Below are positions 1 through 10,400 of a stretch of DNA of 64,000 bases, piece by piece. The stretch is from Oscheius dolichura (lineage: Eukaryota > Nematoda > Chromadorea > Rhabditida > Rhabditidae), in assembly GCA_932521035.1 (NCBI GenBank), contig OW051494.1:6372001-6436000 (forward strand), given 5' to 3'. Numbering within the stretch: position 1 is the stretch's first letter; each line of letters starts with the position of its first letter. The notes under the pieces are model-generated. The model had not been told where the DNA came from and searched no databases. It was given only the letters and a program-made list of their open reading frames with translations. Both the position numbers and the translations under genes were made by a program.

Positions 1-1318
1 GCCGAGTATGTCTGTGCGGAGAATCTTCTATTCCATATATGGGAAAAATAGGAGGAGAGCCTTTGATATCACCTTGTCATTGCAAGTAAGAGAGTTTCAT
101 TTCTTGTAAATTATAGGCATTTGAAGGGGTACTATGGGACTTTATCATAAAAGCTGTCTGGAACATTGGTTGTATATCTCGAAGACTACTCATTGTGAAC
201 TTTGTAAGTTTCGTTTCCAATATGGAACGTAAGTATTATTTATTTGTGGCTTGTAATATCCTTTTATAGAAAGAACCAAAGCCTATGTGCCTATCTTCGA
301 TTGAGAGGATGGAATTATAGAAATTTTCGTAGCCTTCCTGCGGATTTTGCTACTGTGCTGTTTTTCACACCTTTGGCCGCTTTGTTGATCTATTATTGTA
401 TTAAAGGGGCCATGGAAGATGCTGCGACTGTACAAGCAGATGAGTTTCCGCCAGGAGAAGCATTTGCCATGCTTGGACTTGCTTTTATAATAACTGTGAC
501 TATATTTTTTTGGTATGCATCTACAACACTATTCCATTTGCATCAATTTCGAGAGTGGCAGAAACACCACAAGGTCTAAATAATTCCAGTAGAATAAAAT
601 AGGTTTTAGCTTGTTTTCATTGTCGATCAATTAGAGCAAACTCGCAGAGAACGAAGTCGCTCCCTCCGTAAAGACATTATTCAATCAATAATTGTTAGTT
701 TAAAGAAATAATAATATGCTAATTACAATAGTTTAGAGACCATTTTGCTGTTTCAGTCGACGTCCCGCGCAACGAATTGTCGTATCAATGAGAGATGTTG
801 ATCTGAATCCCCAAATGATATCGGTTGGCTTGATTTTGTTTACTAAACTAACAGTAATTTAGCCAGGCACATTTAATGAAAGTTCCACCAATAGTCCACC
901 TTCTTATAGTGCAGAGCCTAGCAACTCGGCTTCTTCAAATACTCCAAGTTCATCAAGTTCATCTCCCGAAAATTTCGAATCGGCTCGGTGTACGTTATCA
1001 GTTACTTTTTTCGCGAACTTATTCTTTTAGCTGATTTTCCCATGGCAACTTTTCGACCTATAACCATTATGCATCCACCCCTTCTTGCTTCATCGCCAAA
1101 TTATGAGTACGAACGCTATGACTCGGCGGCTTATCGAGATGACACCGTAGTTTATGATGTTCCACCGAATGATGTAAGTTTATTATAACTTTATTCGTTC
1201 AAGATATTTGCAGACGCGCTTTTCGGAAATAGATCTAGGCACTCATTCGCCCATACTTCGCGAAACGTTTTCCCCACAATTTGCTTGTTTGAAGTCTTTA
1301 TCTGAAACGAACCTTTAG
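1..1318 (+). CDS. MARCH-type (RING-CH) membrane E3 ubiquitin ligase, 5' end missing
   Basis: A membrane-bound ubiquitin ligase. The window opens inside the RING-CH (C4HC3) finger: after exon joining I read RVC, then [20 protein letters not shown] and HCELC. The first cysteine codon is probably split by the window edge. Two hydrophobic segments follow in the exon around 281-573 ([17 protein letters not shown] and [19 protein letters not shown]), as in MARCH2/3, then the basic stretch EWQKHHK. A 20-nt exon near 635-670 and three further exons (to about 987, 1031-1170, 1214-1318) keep phase and add a Ser/Pro-rich cytoplasmic tail containing PPSY, a possible WW-domain ligand, and end at TAG 1316-1318. 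Family known: MARCH ligases ubiquitinate membrane proteins in the endosomal pathway. RING and TM calls are strong; the tail exons are inferred from phase only. Confidence 0.85.
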
Positions 1319-1583
1319 GTTCATTTTAAGCATCCATAAAGTTTGTGATATTTTTTACCTTTTTTACCATGTTATTATATTTTTTACACTTCACTTTACA
1401 TTTTAACTCAATTTTTACAAGTCTGTATATGAATTTCATAGATCATAAAATATTTTTTACATAAAATTCTTGCCTTTCAACATAATAATTTAAAAATATA
1501 TAATTTATTAATAGCGCGGTGTGGACGAGTTCTACTCGTCAGGATAACCCGTGAAAATGTTTACCGTGGTGGATAACCGTAGA

Positions 1584-3532
1584 CTACGTCATAAAAAAGA
1601 CATCAGACTTAGTGGGAGCCTTCGGGAGGATTTCTAGAGGAACAAGACGTTTTCGGAAGAAGAGGAGGAGAAATAAGGCAGAAGTGGCACCAATGAGTTC
1701 CATAACCATGACCCAAGCATATCCAGAATGTTGGAAAAGGTATCTGAGGGAAACGGTAATCAACAGGAGATGGAAGCTCACGTAGAAATAACGGGAGCGG
1801 CGAATTGGGCAACTGAACCACCCAGTGAATATAAGCCCATCATTGTACCCTGGAAACGGTCGGTTAGAAGGGAGAGCGGAGCCTTACCTGGGCCCGGGGT
1901 CCGAGAATGTCGGAATAGAGGGAGGCAGAGGGGGATCCCACGAAGGGGAAGGAGACCCCGTAGAGGAAGACGAAACAGAATATGTAGATGGGCAGGGGGA
2001 CAGCCACCGAGTGGTCACACCACGTGTAGGAGGGGTCACAGCCTCCCACCTGGGCAGAAGTATTCCCCTGGGGGATGTACTGTAGGGGGCCGGGGTAGAA
2101 CGGCCACGGGTAGCAGAGCAGGTGGAAGGCCAAAAAGGCGAACAGGCCGAAGGCTATCTGCTTCCTCTTGTCTCTGAAGAAGATTATTGGATGGGGGAAG
2201 AGGGGACGAGGAACATCTTGCCTATCCGGGAGTAGCCGATGAGGAAGTTGGTGACGACGGAGACGACGCAGGACAGGGACTCGAAGATGCCGTTGTAGAG
2301 CACGGAGGTGGAGTCTTTCCAACCGTACATGACAGTCGACATCGGGGTGGACATCCTGGGGCACGTTACTCGGAGGAGGGGATGAGGGACTTACACTTCC
2401 AAATTGGTCGAAATCATATTGGCCACGATCCAGAAGGAAATACACACGATGGCCCCGACCTTGTCGTACTTTGGAATGTATCGGCCGCCTTCTGAAGAAA
2501 GTTGCCTGTTTATAAAGATACAGGAACAGACCAGAGCTGTCATCCTCGTCCAGTATCCCGGCGTACTCTTCCCGGAAGAAGACCCACATGAACACACAGG
2601 AGATTACGGTAATGATGGCCATGAAGAACGCCGGGATGGTATACATATCCAGCTGGAGACGGCCGAGGGAGAAGCCATCCCCGACGGGGGTGAACATAGC
2701 CTGAGTAGAGGCTAGTCAGACAAGAACAGGGAGCAACCTGGAGAGCCGGCCCGAAAGACACTCCCAATACCCAGCCGGCCGTCGAGTAGGAGATGGCCTT
2801 CAGCTTGTCTTCGGGCACGGTAGCCGTGGCCGTGTAGGCTCTCAACACAGACATCGACCCCGAGCCGAAGCCGGTGATCGTCCGGGCCACCAGCATCCAC
2901 CACTTCTGATTGGAGCCGAGGAGGGGAAGAAGGCCGTACATCAGCTGACCTGAAGATACCGTACTCCTCCACCATTTCGGGGAGATCTACCGACTGCCGA
3001 GGTGGTGAAGCCGACGACGGTGGGAGCAGTGACAGCGAGGGTTCTCTGGTTCCAATATCCGAAGATGGGATTGGCCACGGAGCAGCCGATGCTGGCCGAG
3101 GCCACCACCCAGCCGAGGAAGTCTACCGTAGCCGAGGAGTCCAGCTGAAAGCGATCTCTGTCTCCGCTGGTCTACAGGCGGACGCCTCGTTGCTCGGTAT
3201 CCGTGCCATTCCCCAACAATAACCCGACTTGCGTCAGATTCGCTTATCAAATAAGCTGGTTCCCAGTTGAAAGTTCAACGAGATGTGACGTCGAGCGGCA
3301 TGGCTCAAGAAATACTCACCGCACTGAGATATGGCCAGGTACTCATATAAAATATTGAGATTTGTATTCCGTTTATGAATTGCATGTAAATAGAGATATA
3401 GACCATGGTCCATGGGGTCAGTTTGGCCGAGAGAGACACACTGGAAGAGGAGGATGGCCTGGGGGAACGGGGGGAGACTGACCTGCGCTCCTTCTTGAGG
3501 TAGTCGCCGTGGTTGATGGAGAATCCCGTCAT
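1584..3532 (-). CDS. MFSD8: MFSD8/CLN7-like lysosomal major facilitator protein
   Basis: Twelve-helix major facilitator related to MFSD8 (CLN7), a lysosomal membrane transporter/chloride channel family. Read on the minus strand from ATG 3532; hand splicing joins about nine exons with introns mostly of 38-45 nt, and one of about 145 nt after WPYLSA. Family landmarks in order: STWPYLS, VDFLGWVVASASIGC, ANPIFGYWNQRT, MLVARTITGFGSGSMSVLRA, STAGWVLGVSFGPALQ, KYDKVGAIV, MYGWKDSTSVLYNGI, the luminal CDPSYTWCDHS and SDILGPRAQGTMMGL near the end. The stop is at 1584-1586. The overlapping single-frame reading of 1864-2697 runs through introns and is not the protein. GC-rich with G/C-ending codons, like its neighbours up to 11.9 kb. 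The start is the first in-frame ATG before the conserved N-terminal region; an upstream exon is not excluded. Confidence 0.88.
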
Positions 3533-3671
3533 GGTCAGATTGCCATAGAACAATGGCCGACTGCCGAGATTAAATACAGTACCTGGAAGATGAGAATTGA
3601 GATAAGAACGGGGGCAGAGACTGGCAGGAGAATCTATTGTCATCCCGGGGCATCTGCCAGACAGTTCAATA

Positions 3672-3859
3672 TTAGGTTGTAACATAAGTCTTGTCCCTGG
3701 GTTTCCCACAAATCTCCGTGCTCCAATTCTTTTTCCCTTATATTCTACGCCTCGTTTTATGGTTATCCACCAATTTTCAGTTCATTTGCATGTCACCGTG
3801 AATTTTGACAACCGAAAAAAGGCGCCAAACCCAGGGACAAGACTTATGTTACAACCTAA
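3672..3859. mobile_element. 188-bp mariner-like MITE with TA target duplication
   Basis: Perfect terminal inverted repeats of about 32 bp (TTAGGTTGTAACATAAGTC... at 3672 and its reverse complement ending at 3859) flanked on both sides by TA. The interior of about 124 bp has no coding capacity. Size, TA duplication and TTAGG ends fit a non-autonomous Tc1/mariner element. It lies about 140 bp upstream of the MFSD8 start codon. Confidence 0.85.
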
Positions 3860-5030
3860 TATGTCACTGGCTATATGGCTATAAAGTGATGAAACGATGA
3901 GAATAAGGAGAACCCTACTGTTTTAATGGAGGGATCATAGAGGAAAAGGACTATTTATGGGGAGGAGATCAAAAGGGAACGGGCACCAGTCTTTGACCCC
4001 GGATGGCACTCCCTGGACGGGCGACAAACACATAAAAAGAGGAGGGTTATGGTAATATTGGAAAGGGAAGGGGAGAAAGAGGAAGTGGCTATCTCAGCCG
4101 GGAGGAGGGGAGACACTCACTAGACAAGTTAGGGCTATTCCCGTCAGGCGGGTTGGACAACAATCAAAATTTTTTCGAGTCTGCACTTCTTTTATTTACT
4201 GTATTCCCCCAGTCAAATTCCCACCAAAACAAGTGTTTTCTGCGGTGGTGTGAAAGTGGAGGCGAGAAGTGAAAAGGCGGCATCCGGAGGCGGCCACTGA
4301 GGGGAGGATAATCGGCTCGCGGCCGCTCTGTTGCCTCCTAGAAAAGTTGTGCCCTTATCGGGCGATGAACACCCCCGGAGAATGGCCTACATGTTTTCTA
4401 GTCGACTACTTGAGGGGTGGTCCTGCAAGGAAAGGTCGGCGGAGTTCCGGTTGAGAAAGGGGATGACGGCCAGCTGACCGAGGGTGAAAGTCTCTTCGAA
4501 CAGGACCGGGGGATGTTTTCTCAAAACGGGTCCCCCAGTCCTTTACGAGCGCTTTACGAGCGCAGTGTTCCTTCCCTCTGGTCCGGATTGCCCCCCAGAT
4601 CCTCTCCTCCCTATTTTGTAGTACTAGATATATGTAATCGAAAGAAGCCAACTCCTGCTATAGTCTGTTCCTTCAAACAGGAAACGAAAAAACCAGAATC
4701 TCGTGGGAACTGGTGCAGCAGACAGTAAAGTAAAGTATTCTTTTCCCTTTCCCAACTTTTGGACCTTTTCTGAAGAATAACGCCCTTATCACTTTTCTCT
4801 ACATTTATCTCTGAACTTTTTAGGCCAGTCGGTTCAGATAGGAACAGAGGAGATCATAGAAGCAGTCAGCCGCAACCCGGACAAGGACAGTTTCAAGAAA
4901 GAGGAGAGAATTCTCGGATAGGAAGACAAAAAACATGTTTTGAGGGAGCCTCCTCTGGGCAGAGAGAGAGGAAAATGATAAGCTGGTCCGTTCGAGGTAG
5001 TCTGTCCGACACAACAGTTTACTGGTTCGC
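3860..5030. other. Intergenic, no gene recognised
   Basis: About 1.2 kb between the MITE and the PXYLP1-like stop codon. Short open frames occur on both strands, but none shows a family motif or phase-consistent exons. A tiny direct duplication (tttacgagcg twice) is visible near 4543-4562. The 4800-5030 part is probably the 3' UTR of the minus-strand phosphatase gene. Confidence 0.5.
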
Positions 5031-6624
5031 TCAGTCTAGCAGACACTTCTCCCTGACGCTCTTGACCTTCTCCACCAGTCGCCGGCGTTCTTCTCTCAAC
5101 TTGTCGACGGCACACAAGCCCTCCTCGAGTTCCCCGCAAACCGGCAACTTCTTCGTGTAGTCGACTCCATTCAACAGCATCCGGAAGTGGAACCCGCCAT
5201 TTGTGTGTTCGAATATCTGGAGGCGGGGTACTATGGAGGAGGAGGGAATACCTCAAAGATGAGGCGGGACACGTATCTCAGGGGGTCTTCAAAGTCGACT
5301 CCCAGGCTGTGGAAAACGGCCGCAAGGCTGACGTCGTGAGCGGAGACAATCTGAAGAGACTGTTCCCGGGGAGGGGAGAAGAGGGACTCGCCCTGGTAAA
5401 GGTGGCATCGGCCGTCTTCTCCGTCAGTTGGTCGACTTCCCCCAATAGAGCGGAGAGGAAGTTGATGGACTTGATGTCATCCACTGGCCCTCTCATGTAC
5501 TTCTCCGTATTATTGTACCAATGACTACTCCGAACCGACGTGAAGTTGTGTAACTGGAAGAGGAGGCTCCCGCGGTTGGCTATCCTCACCTGTTGCAGGT
5601 CGTCGAAGGACAGGCAAAAACTTCCATTGCAGGGCAGATCTTTCCGGCGACAAACAAACCTAAAGACTCTTCTTCGAGGGAGACAGGGGAAGAGGGACCT
5701 GGTCAGGGCAGTGTCTAGCACTTGGAGGGGTACGTGGCAGTCGAAGAATTCGGAAATATCCTTGGTCCGTGAGACGATGTTCCGAACCCTTTCGCTGGCC
5801 AACTCCAAGAAGGTGGAATGCTCCTCCCGGTGAGCCTTCTTCCACAGATTCTGGGCGTAGGGACAGTGGCAGCCGGGGTCGAAACAGAGCAAAGTATTGT
5901 TGGCCACCTGTAAACAAGGTCAGCCGGACGGGGCAGGGCTACCACAAAGGTGATGTTCGTCAATTTCTCTTTTTGGGGGAAGAGGAAACTCGACGAGAAG
6001 GCCACCGCCGACTGTAGGGTCCGGTTGTAGTTGGTCGTCGTCACCGTCACCGAGGGCGAGGCTCCTGTCCCTTTGTATTCACTGTCCCCTCCATTTGATA
6101 CCTTTGTCAAAGAGTCCCCTGTCCGTGTATTGTTTCAGGAGAAAGTCGCCGAGTAACACATGTTGAACTGCTCCCTCTGCCGTCATCTGGCCACTGGCAC
6201 ACCGGGCTCTAAATCTCGAATACCGCAGTTTCAAAAACTCGTTCTACCTCTCCGGGATAGGGGTGTAGCTCCCCAATTTCTCCTCAGAGATCCCCATAAA
6301 TGTTCGAAAATCCTCCGAAGCTACGAGATTTTCCAACTGAGTGAAACGCTCGTCGTCGTCTTGTCGGTACGGAGCGCAGCCGGTCTCGTCGGAGTATTCC
6401 AAGAGGCCAGATCTTTATGAGAAAATGTCCGGAAACATGGAAATGGCATACCTCTCACCATGGCGGAAGAGTATTCCGAGTCCTCTGAGATTGAATTGGG
6501 AGTGGTTGAACTGTCCCTCGACCCCACTCAGGGGGATGTCCGTGAAGGCGCAGACTTCTCTCCATTTCTGGGGGATTTCGACCTGAAGAGAGGGCAAAAC
6601 GAAGAGAAGAAGCAGCCACGGCAT
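5031..6624 (-). CDS. PXYLP1: PXYLP1-like secretory histidine (acid) phosphatase
   Basis: Histidine phosphatase clan 2 enzyme most like 2-phosphoxylose phosphatase 1, a Golgi enzyme acting on the glycosaminoglycan linker. ATG 6624 starts a hydrophobic signal (MPWLLLLFVLPSLQ). The catalytic ILFRHGER straddles a 39-nt intron near 6436. Then come GQMTAEGAVQHVLLGDFLL, a segment like the family's TGKSRTLQSGLA (TTTNYNRTLQSAVAFSSSF), the cysteine-rich stretch LLCFDPGCHCPYAQN, a PCNG segment and the second catalytic motif QIVSAHDVSLAAVFHSLGV. Joining about eight exons keeps frame throughout and ends at TGA 5031-5033. The C-terminus (about 45 residues after the last intron) is shorter than I would expect for the human protein. 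Several N-x-S/T sites fit a secretory protein. Function is inferred from the family. Confidence 0.85.
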
Positions 6625-7469
6625 GGCCGGTCAAATATGCCCCGTATCGCATATCGTTTGTTTCCCCACATAAACAGTCTGCCTTGGGAGGGGCAAAAGA
6701 CCAAAGGGGATCGGGGCCAATAGGCCAAGCAGGGGTTTACGGGGGCCACCAGTTAGGCCCGAGGAAGACACGTTGCCGCGAGGGCTCCATCTGCAACCCC
6801 TCGTCCATTCTCCTTATGGCTATTATTAGCGTTATCGCCTCTGTCTGACCCCGTGTTCTGATTCATTGGGAGACTGGGTCCCGTCGCGCAGGACACCCCC
6901 CTCGGCCGTCTAACGAGCTGGTGACGTATCCAGGTGCAATAGCCGACTCATTTTCTCACTTTTTGTTTGCTTCGAGTGTTTTCTCCACTAGACTCCTCTT
7001 CCTCTCTCTTGTCCCCCTCTTTCCCACTTTGGTAGGAACCTGAACGACTGGGAGACACGGCCGTTTATTGATTTTCTGTGATGTGCTTATGAAATTCTGC
7101 TTTCTAAAGAGTAGCTTTCTTTGAATTTTGCGTAAAACAACAATAAATAAAGGCAGACTTTGTGTCACTTCAGTTTTTCCCCGTCCAATGTTCCTTTTTT
7201 GAGATATAGTTAATTTTGTGAGGCTGCTCTCCTTGCCACGTCCGTATCCAGTTTTTTCTTTCACCGTGAGTGGTCACAAGATCTCCTTGGGATAGTTCCC
7301 TCTCTCCTCCACCTTGAAGCTGTCAAAGGCCTCTCTTTTTACGGATTTCTCTATTTGCTCCCGCCTTGTTTGGCTCCGCGTCGCACGCGCTTATCGACTT
7401 TCGGGGCTCTTCGATTTTCCAATTATCCCTTACCTTCCCTTCTTCTCTCAAAAAGGAATATTCCAGGTA
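6625..7469. other. Divergent intergenic region between PXYLP1-like and V-ATPase a genes
   Basis: 845 bp separate the two head-to-head start codons, so it should contain both promoters. I see no TATA box that decides a start, no RNA gene and no convincing exon. Frame 1 is open from 7314 into the V-ATPase start, but the ttccag at 7461-7466 just before the ATG suggests that the mature message begins there. Confidence 0.5.
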
Positions 7470-10400
7470 ATGGAAGACCCCGAAAAGCCTCAAAATGGCA
7501 TCTATCGGAGTGAGCAGATGTGCCTGGCGCAGCTCTTCCTCCAGTCCGAGGCCGCCTATCAGTGTGTCGCCGAGCTGGGCGAACTCGGCCTCGTCCAATT
7601 TAGAGATGTAAGTATTCCTTATCTCTTCCCTTTAAAAAGTCTTTAATTTTTCCAGTTAAACGCCGACGTGAGTGCCTTCCAGCGAAAGTATGTCAACGAG
7701 GTCAGGCGCTGTGATGAAATGGAGAGGAAACTCCGTGAGTGTTTATCTTGGTGGCCACCTATCTTATCGTTGATAAAAAACGAGGGAATCATAAATGGTT
7801 TAGGATTCTTGGAAAGGGAGATTAAGAAGGACCAGATACCCATGCTGGACACCGGCGAGAATCCCGACGCTCCCCTGCCGAGGGAGATGATCGACCTCGA
7901 GGTGCGCAGACGGCCGGCCGGCGGGAACGAGACCCTTTCAGGCGACTTTCGAGAAATTGGAGAACGAACTGCGGGAGGTGAACCGGAACGAGGAGACACT
8001 GAAGAAGAACTTCTCGGAACTGACCGAACTGAAACACATCCTACGTAAGACACAGACATTCTTCGAGGAGGTGAGTCGCCCCGTCCGGACAGCGTCGATG
8101 GGCCCTGCCCCCCACCACACCCCACAGCCACCTGAATAACGCTAGTTTATCTGTTTTTCCTCTTTGCACGGCCCGTCGTTGTTGTCTTTTTTCTTCTTTT
8201 CTATCGTGTGGTTGTGAGGTGGAAAGCGACCGTCGACGAGTTGGTGCCGGTGGCGGTGGACTGCTTCACGACGAACACGAACCGCTCATTTCGATCCAGG
8301 ACGACGACGTGCCCGTGGCCAGCTCCCTGATGCAGCAGATGAAACTAGGGTAGGGCACTCTTCTCTTCCTCTTCTTCTTCTTCTCTTGTCGGCCACAACC
8401 GTGTCTTTTGTGTCTCGTCCTCCATGCATGAGGTGCTTGGGGTTGTGTTGGGCTGTCCCTTCCCTAGCCTTTAACGAGTCCCCCTCTAACCTTTGTGCTT
8501 ACCAGGCGGGAACGGATAACCTGATGAGCGGCCCCGGGGAGGCCACCGACTCCGAGACGATGGAGCTGACGGCGACCGGCCCGGCCGTGGCCACCGGCAC
8601 CATGTTCAACAACTTTGGGTGGGTATCGCACGCGTCTGCCGTTGTCCTCCTCCCCTGCATGTGCTGTGCGAGTGTGTGAACTGTGGCCCATCTGCGCTCC
8701 GAAATACGACGCTTTTCTTCTTTTTGATGTTGTGTTGTTAGCATGAGGAGCTGCTGGCAGTCGGCGACGTCCCCGACGACGAGGGTCTCCATCTCCACAC
8801 GCCCGACCACACCCCCCTCAAACTCCAGCTACGGTAGGAACTGTCTCGTCCCGTTGTGGCTTTTCCTTGTTTCCTTTCGTCGTGGCTTCCTCTGGTTGTA
8901 TTGTAGCTATTCTTTATTTTAGATTCGTGGCAGGAGTCATCCAACGGGAGCGTCTTCCAGCCTTCGAGAGACTCCTCTGGAGAGCCTGCCGGGGAAATGT
9001 CTTCCTCAAAACCTCAGAGATTGACGACGTCTTGAACGACACCGTTACCGTATGTCATCTCTAATTGGAGAAGCGTGATCAATTCTAGGGAGAACCGGTG
9101 AACAAGACGGTCTTCATCATCTTCTTCCAAGGTGACCAGCTCAAGACGAAGGTCAAGAAGATCTGCGAAGGATTCCGAGCCACGCTCTACCCGTGCCCAG
9201 ACACCCCGGCCGAGCGGCGGGAGATGTCCATCGGAGTGATGACCAGGATCGAGGATTTGAAGACGGTCCTCGGACAGACCCAGGACCACCGTCACCGGGT
9301 GCTGGTGGCCGCCTCGAAGAATGTCCGCATGTGGCTGACCAAGGTCCGCAAGATCAAGTCCATCTACCACACCTTGAACCTTTTCAACATCGACGTCACC
9401 CAGGTGCGGCCACTCCAATTTACGGGGTATATAGATGAGATTTAGAAGTGTCTAATCGCCGAGGTATGGTGCCCCGTGGAGGAGTTGGACCGTATCAAAA
9501 TGGCCCTCAAGCGGGGGACAGAAGAGAGCGGCAGCCAAGTGCCGTCTATTCTGAACAGGATGGAGAGCACCGAGGCCCCTCCGACCTACCACAAAGTGAA
9601 CAAGTTCACCCGCGGGTTCCAGAACATCGTCGACTCGTACGGCATCGCCACCTACAGGGAGATCAACCCAGGTGTGTCCCCCTCCTACCGGGATAACTCC
9701 TCCCTCTTCAGCCCCGTACACGATGATCAGCTTCCCGTTCCTGTTCGCCGTCATGTTCGGAGACATGGGCCACGGGCTGATCATGCTCATCTCGGCCATC
9801 TTCTTCATCGTCAACGAGAAACGGCTCGAGGCTGCCCGTATCAAGGACGAGGTCCGTCCTCCCCAGTCACTCTCGTAACCAGTCTCCTCCTTTACAGATC
9901 TTCCAAACCTTCTTCGGTGGTCGCTACATAATCTTCCTGATGGGGGCCTTCTCCATCTACACGGGGATACTGTACAACGACGCCTTCTCCAAGAGTTTCA
10001 ACGTCTTTGGCTCCTCGTGGAAGAACATCTACCCGGCCGAGAAGCTGGCGGCCATGAACCCCGAGAAGCAGCTGATGCTCGTCCCCGAATATGCCTACTA
10101 CACTGTAAGCATCCTGGCTACCGTGCCCATCCTCCCCATTCAGATGAACTGTTCCCGTGGCTCGCCCGGGCCGTATCCGTTCGGAGTGGATCCCGTCTGG
10201 AACCTGGCCGAGTCCAACAAGCTGACCTTCCTCAACTCGATGAAAATGAAGTCCTCCGTCCTCCTTGGCATCCTCCAGATGACCTTCGGAGTCATTCTCA
10301 GCTACCACAATTACAAGTGAGCAGTGTCCGTGTCGAGATCCATCATCCCCTTCAGATACTTCAAATCGGACCTCGACACCAAGTTCATGTTCATCCCGCA

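Larger units (their letters stand above)
8211..8734 (+). promoter_or_regulatory. Candidate RBFOX and CELF sites around exon 4A/4B/4C
   Basis: TGCATG (RBFOX site) occurs in both introns separating the alternative exons, at 8425-8430 and 8656-8661. GTTGTG (UNC-75/CELF-type site) occurs at 8211-8216 next to the 4A acceptor, 8442-8447, and 8729-8734 next to the 4C acceptor. A further GTTGTG lies at 11213-11218 downstream of exon 7b. These families are known to control unc-32 exon choice in C. elegans; function here is inferred. Confidence 0.5.

Noticed and set aside
1728..2177. 149-codon Arg/Gly-rich plus-strand frame
   Set aside because: Shadow of GC-rich MFSD8-like exons on the other strand, no motif.
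1864..2697. 277-codon minus-strand frame read as one protein
   Set aside because: It runs through several introns of the MFSD8-like gene; family motifs switch frame at each GT-AG pair.
7314..7469. N-terminal extension of V-ATPase a
   Set aside because: Open in frame, but the conserved protein begins near RSEQMCLAQ and a splice acceptor lies just before ATG 7470.
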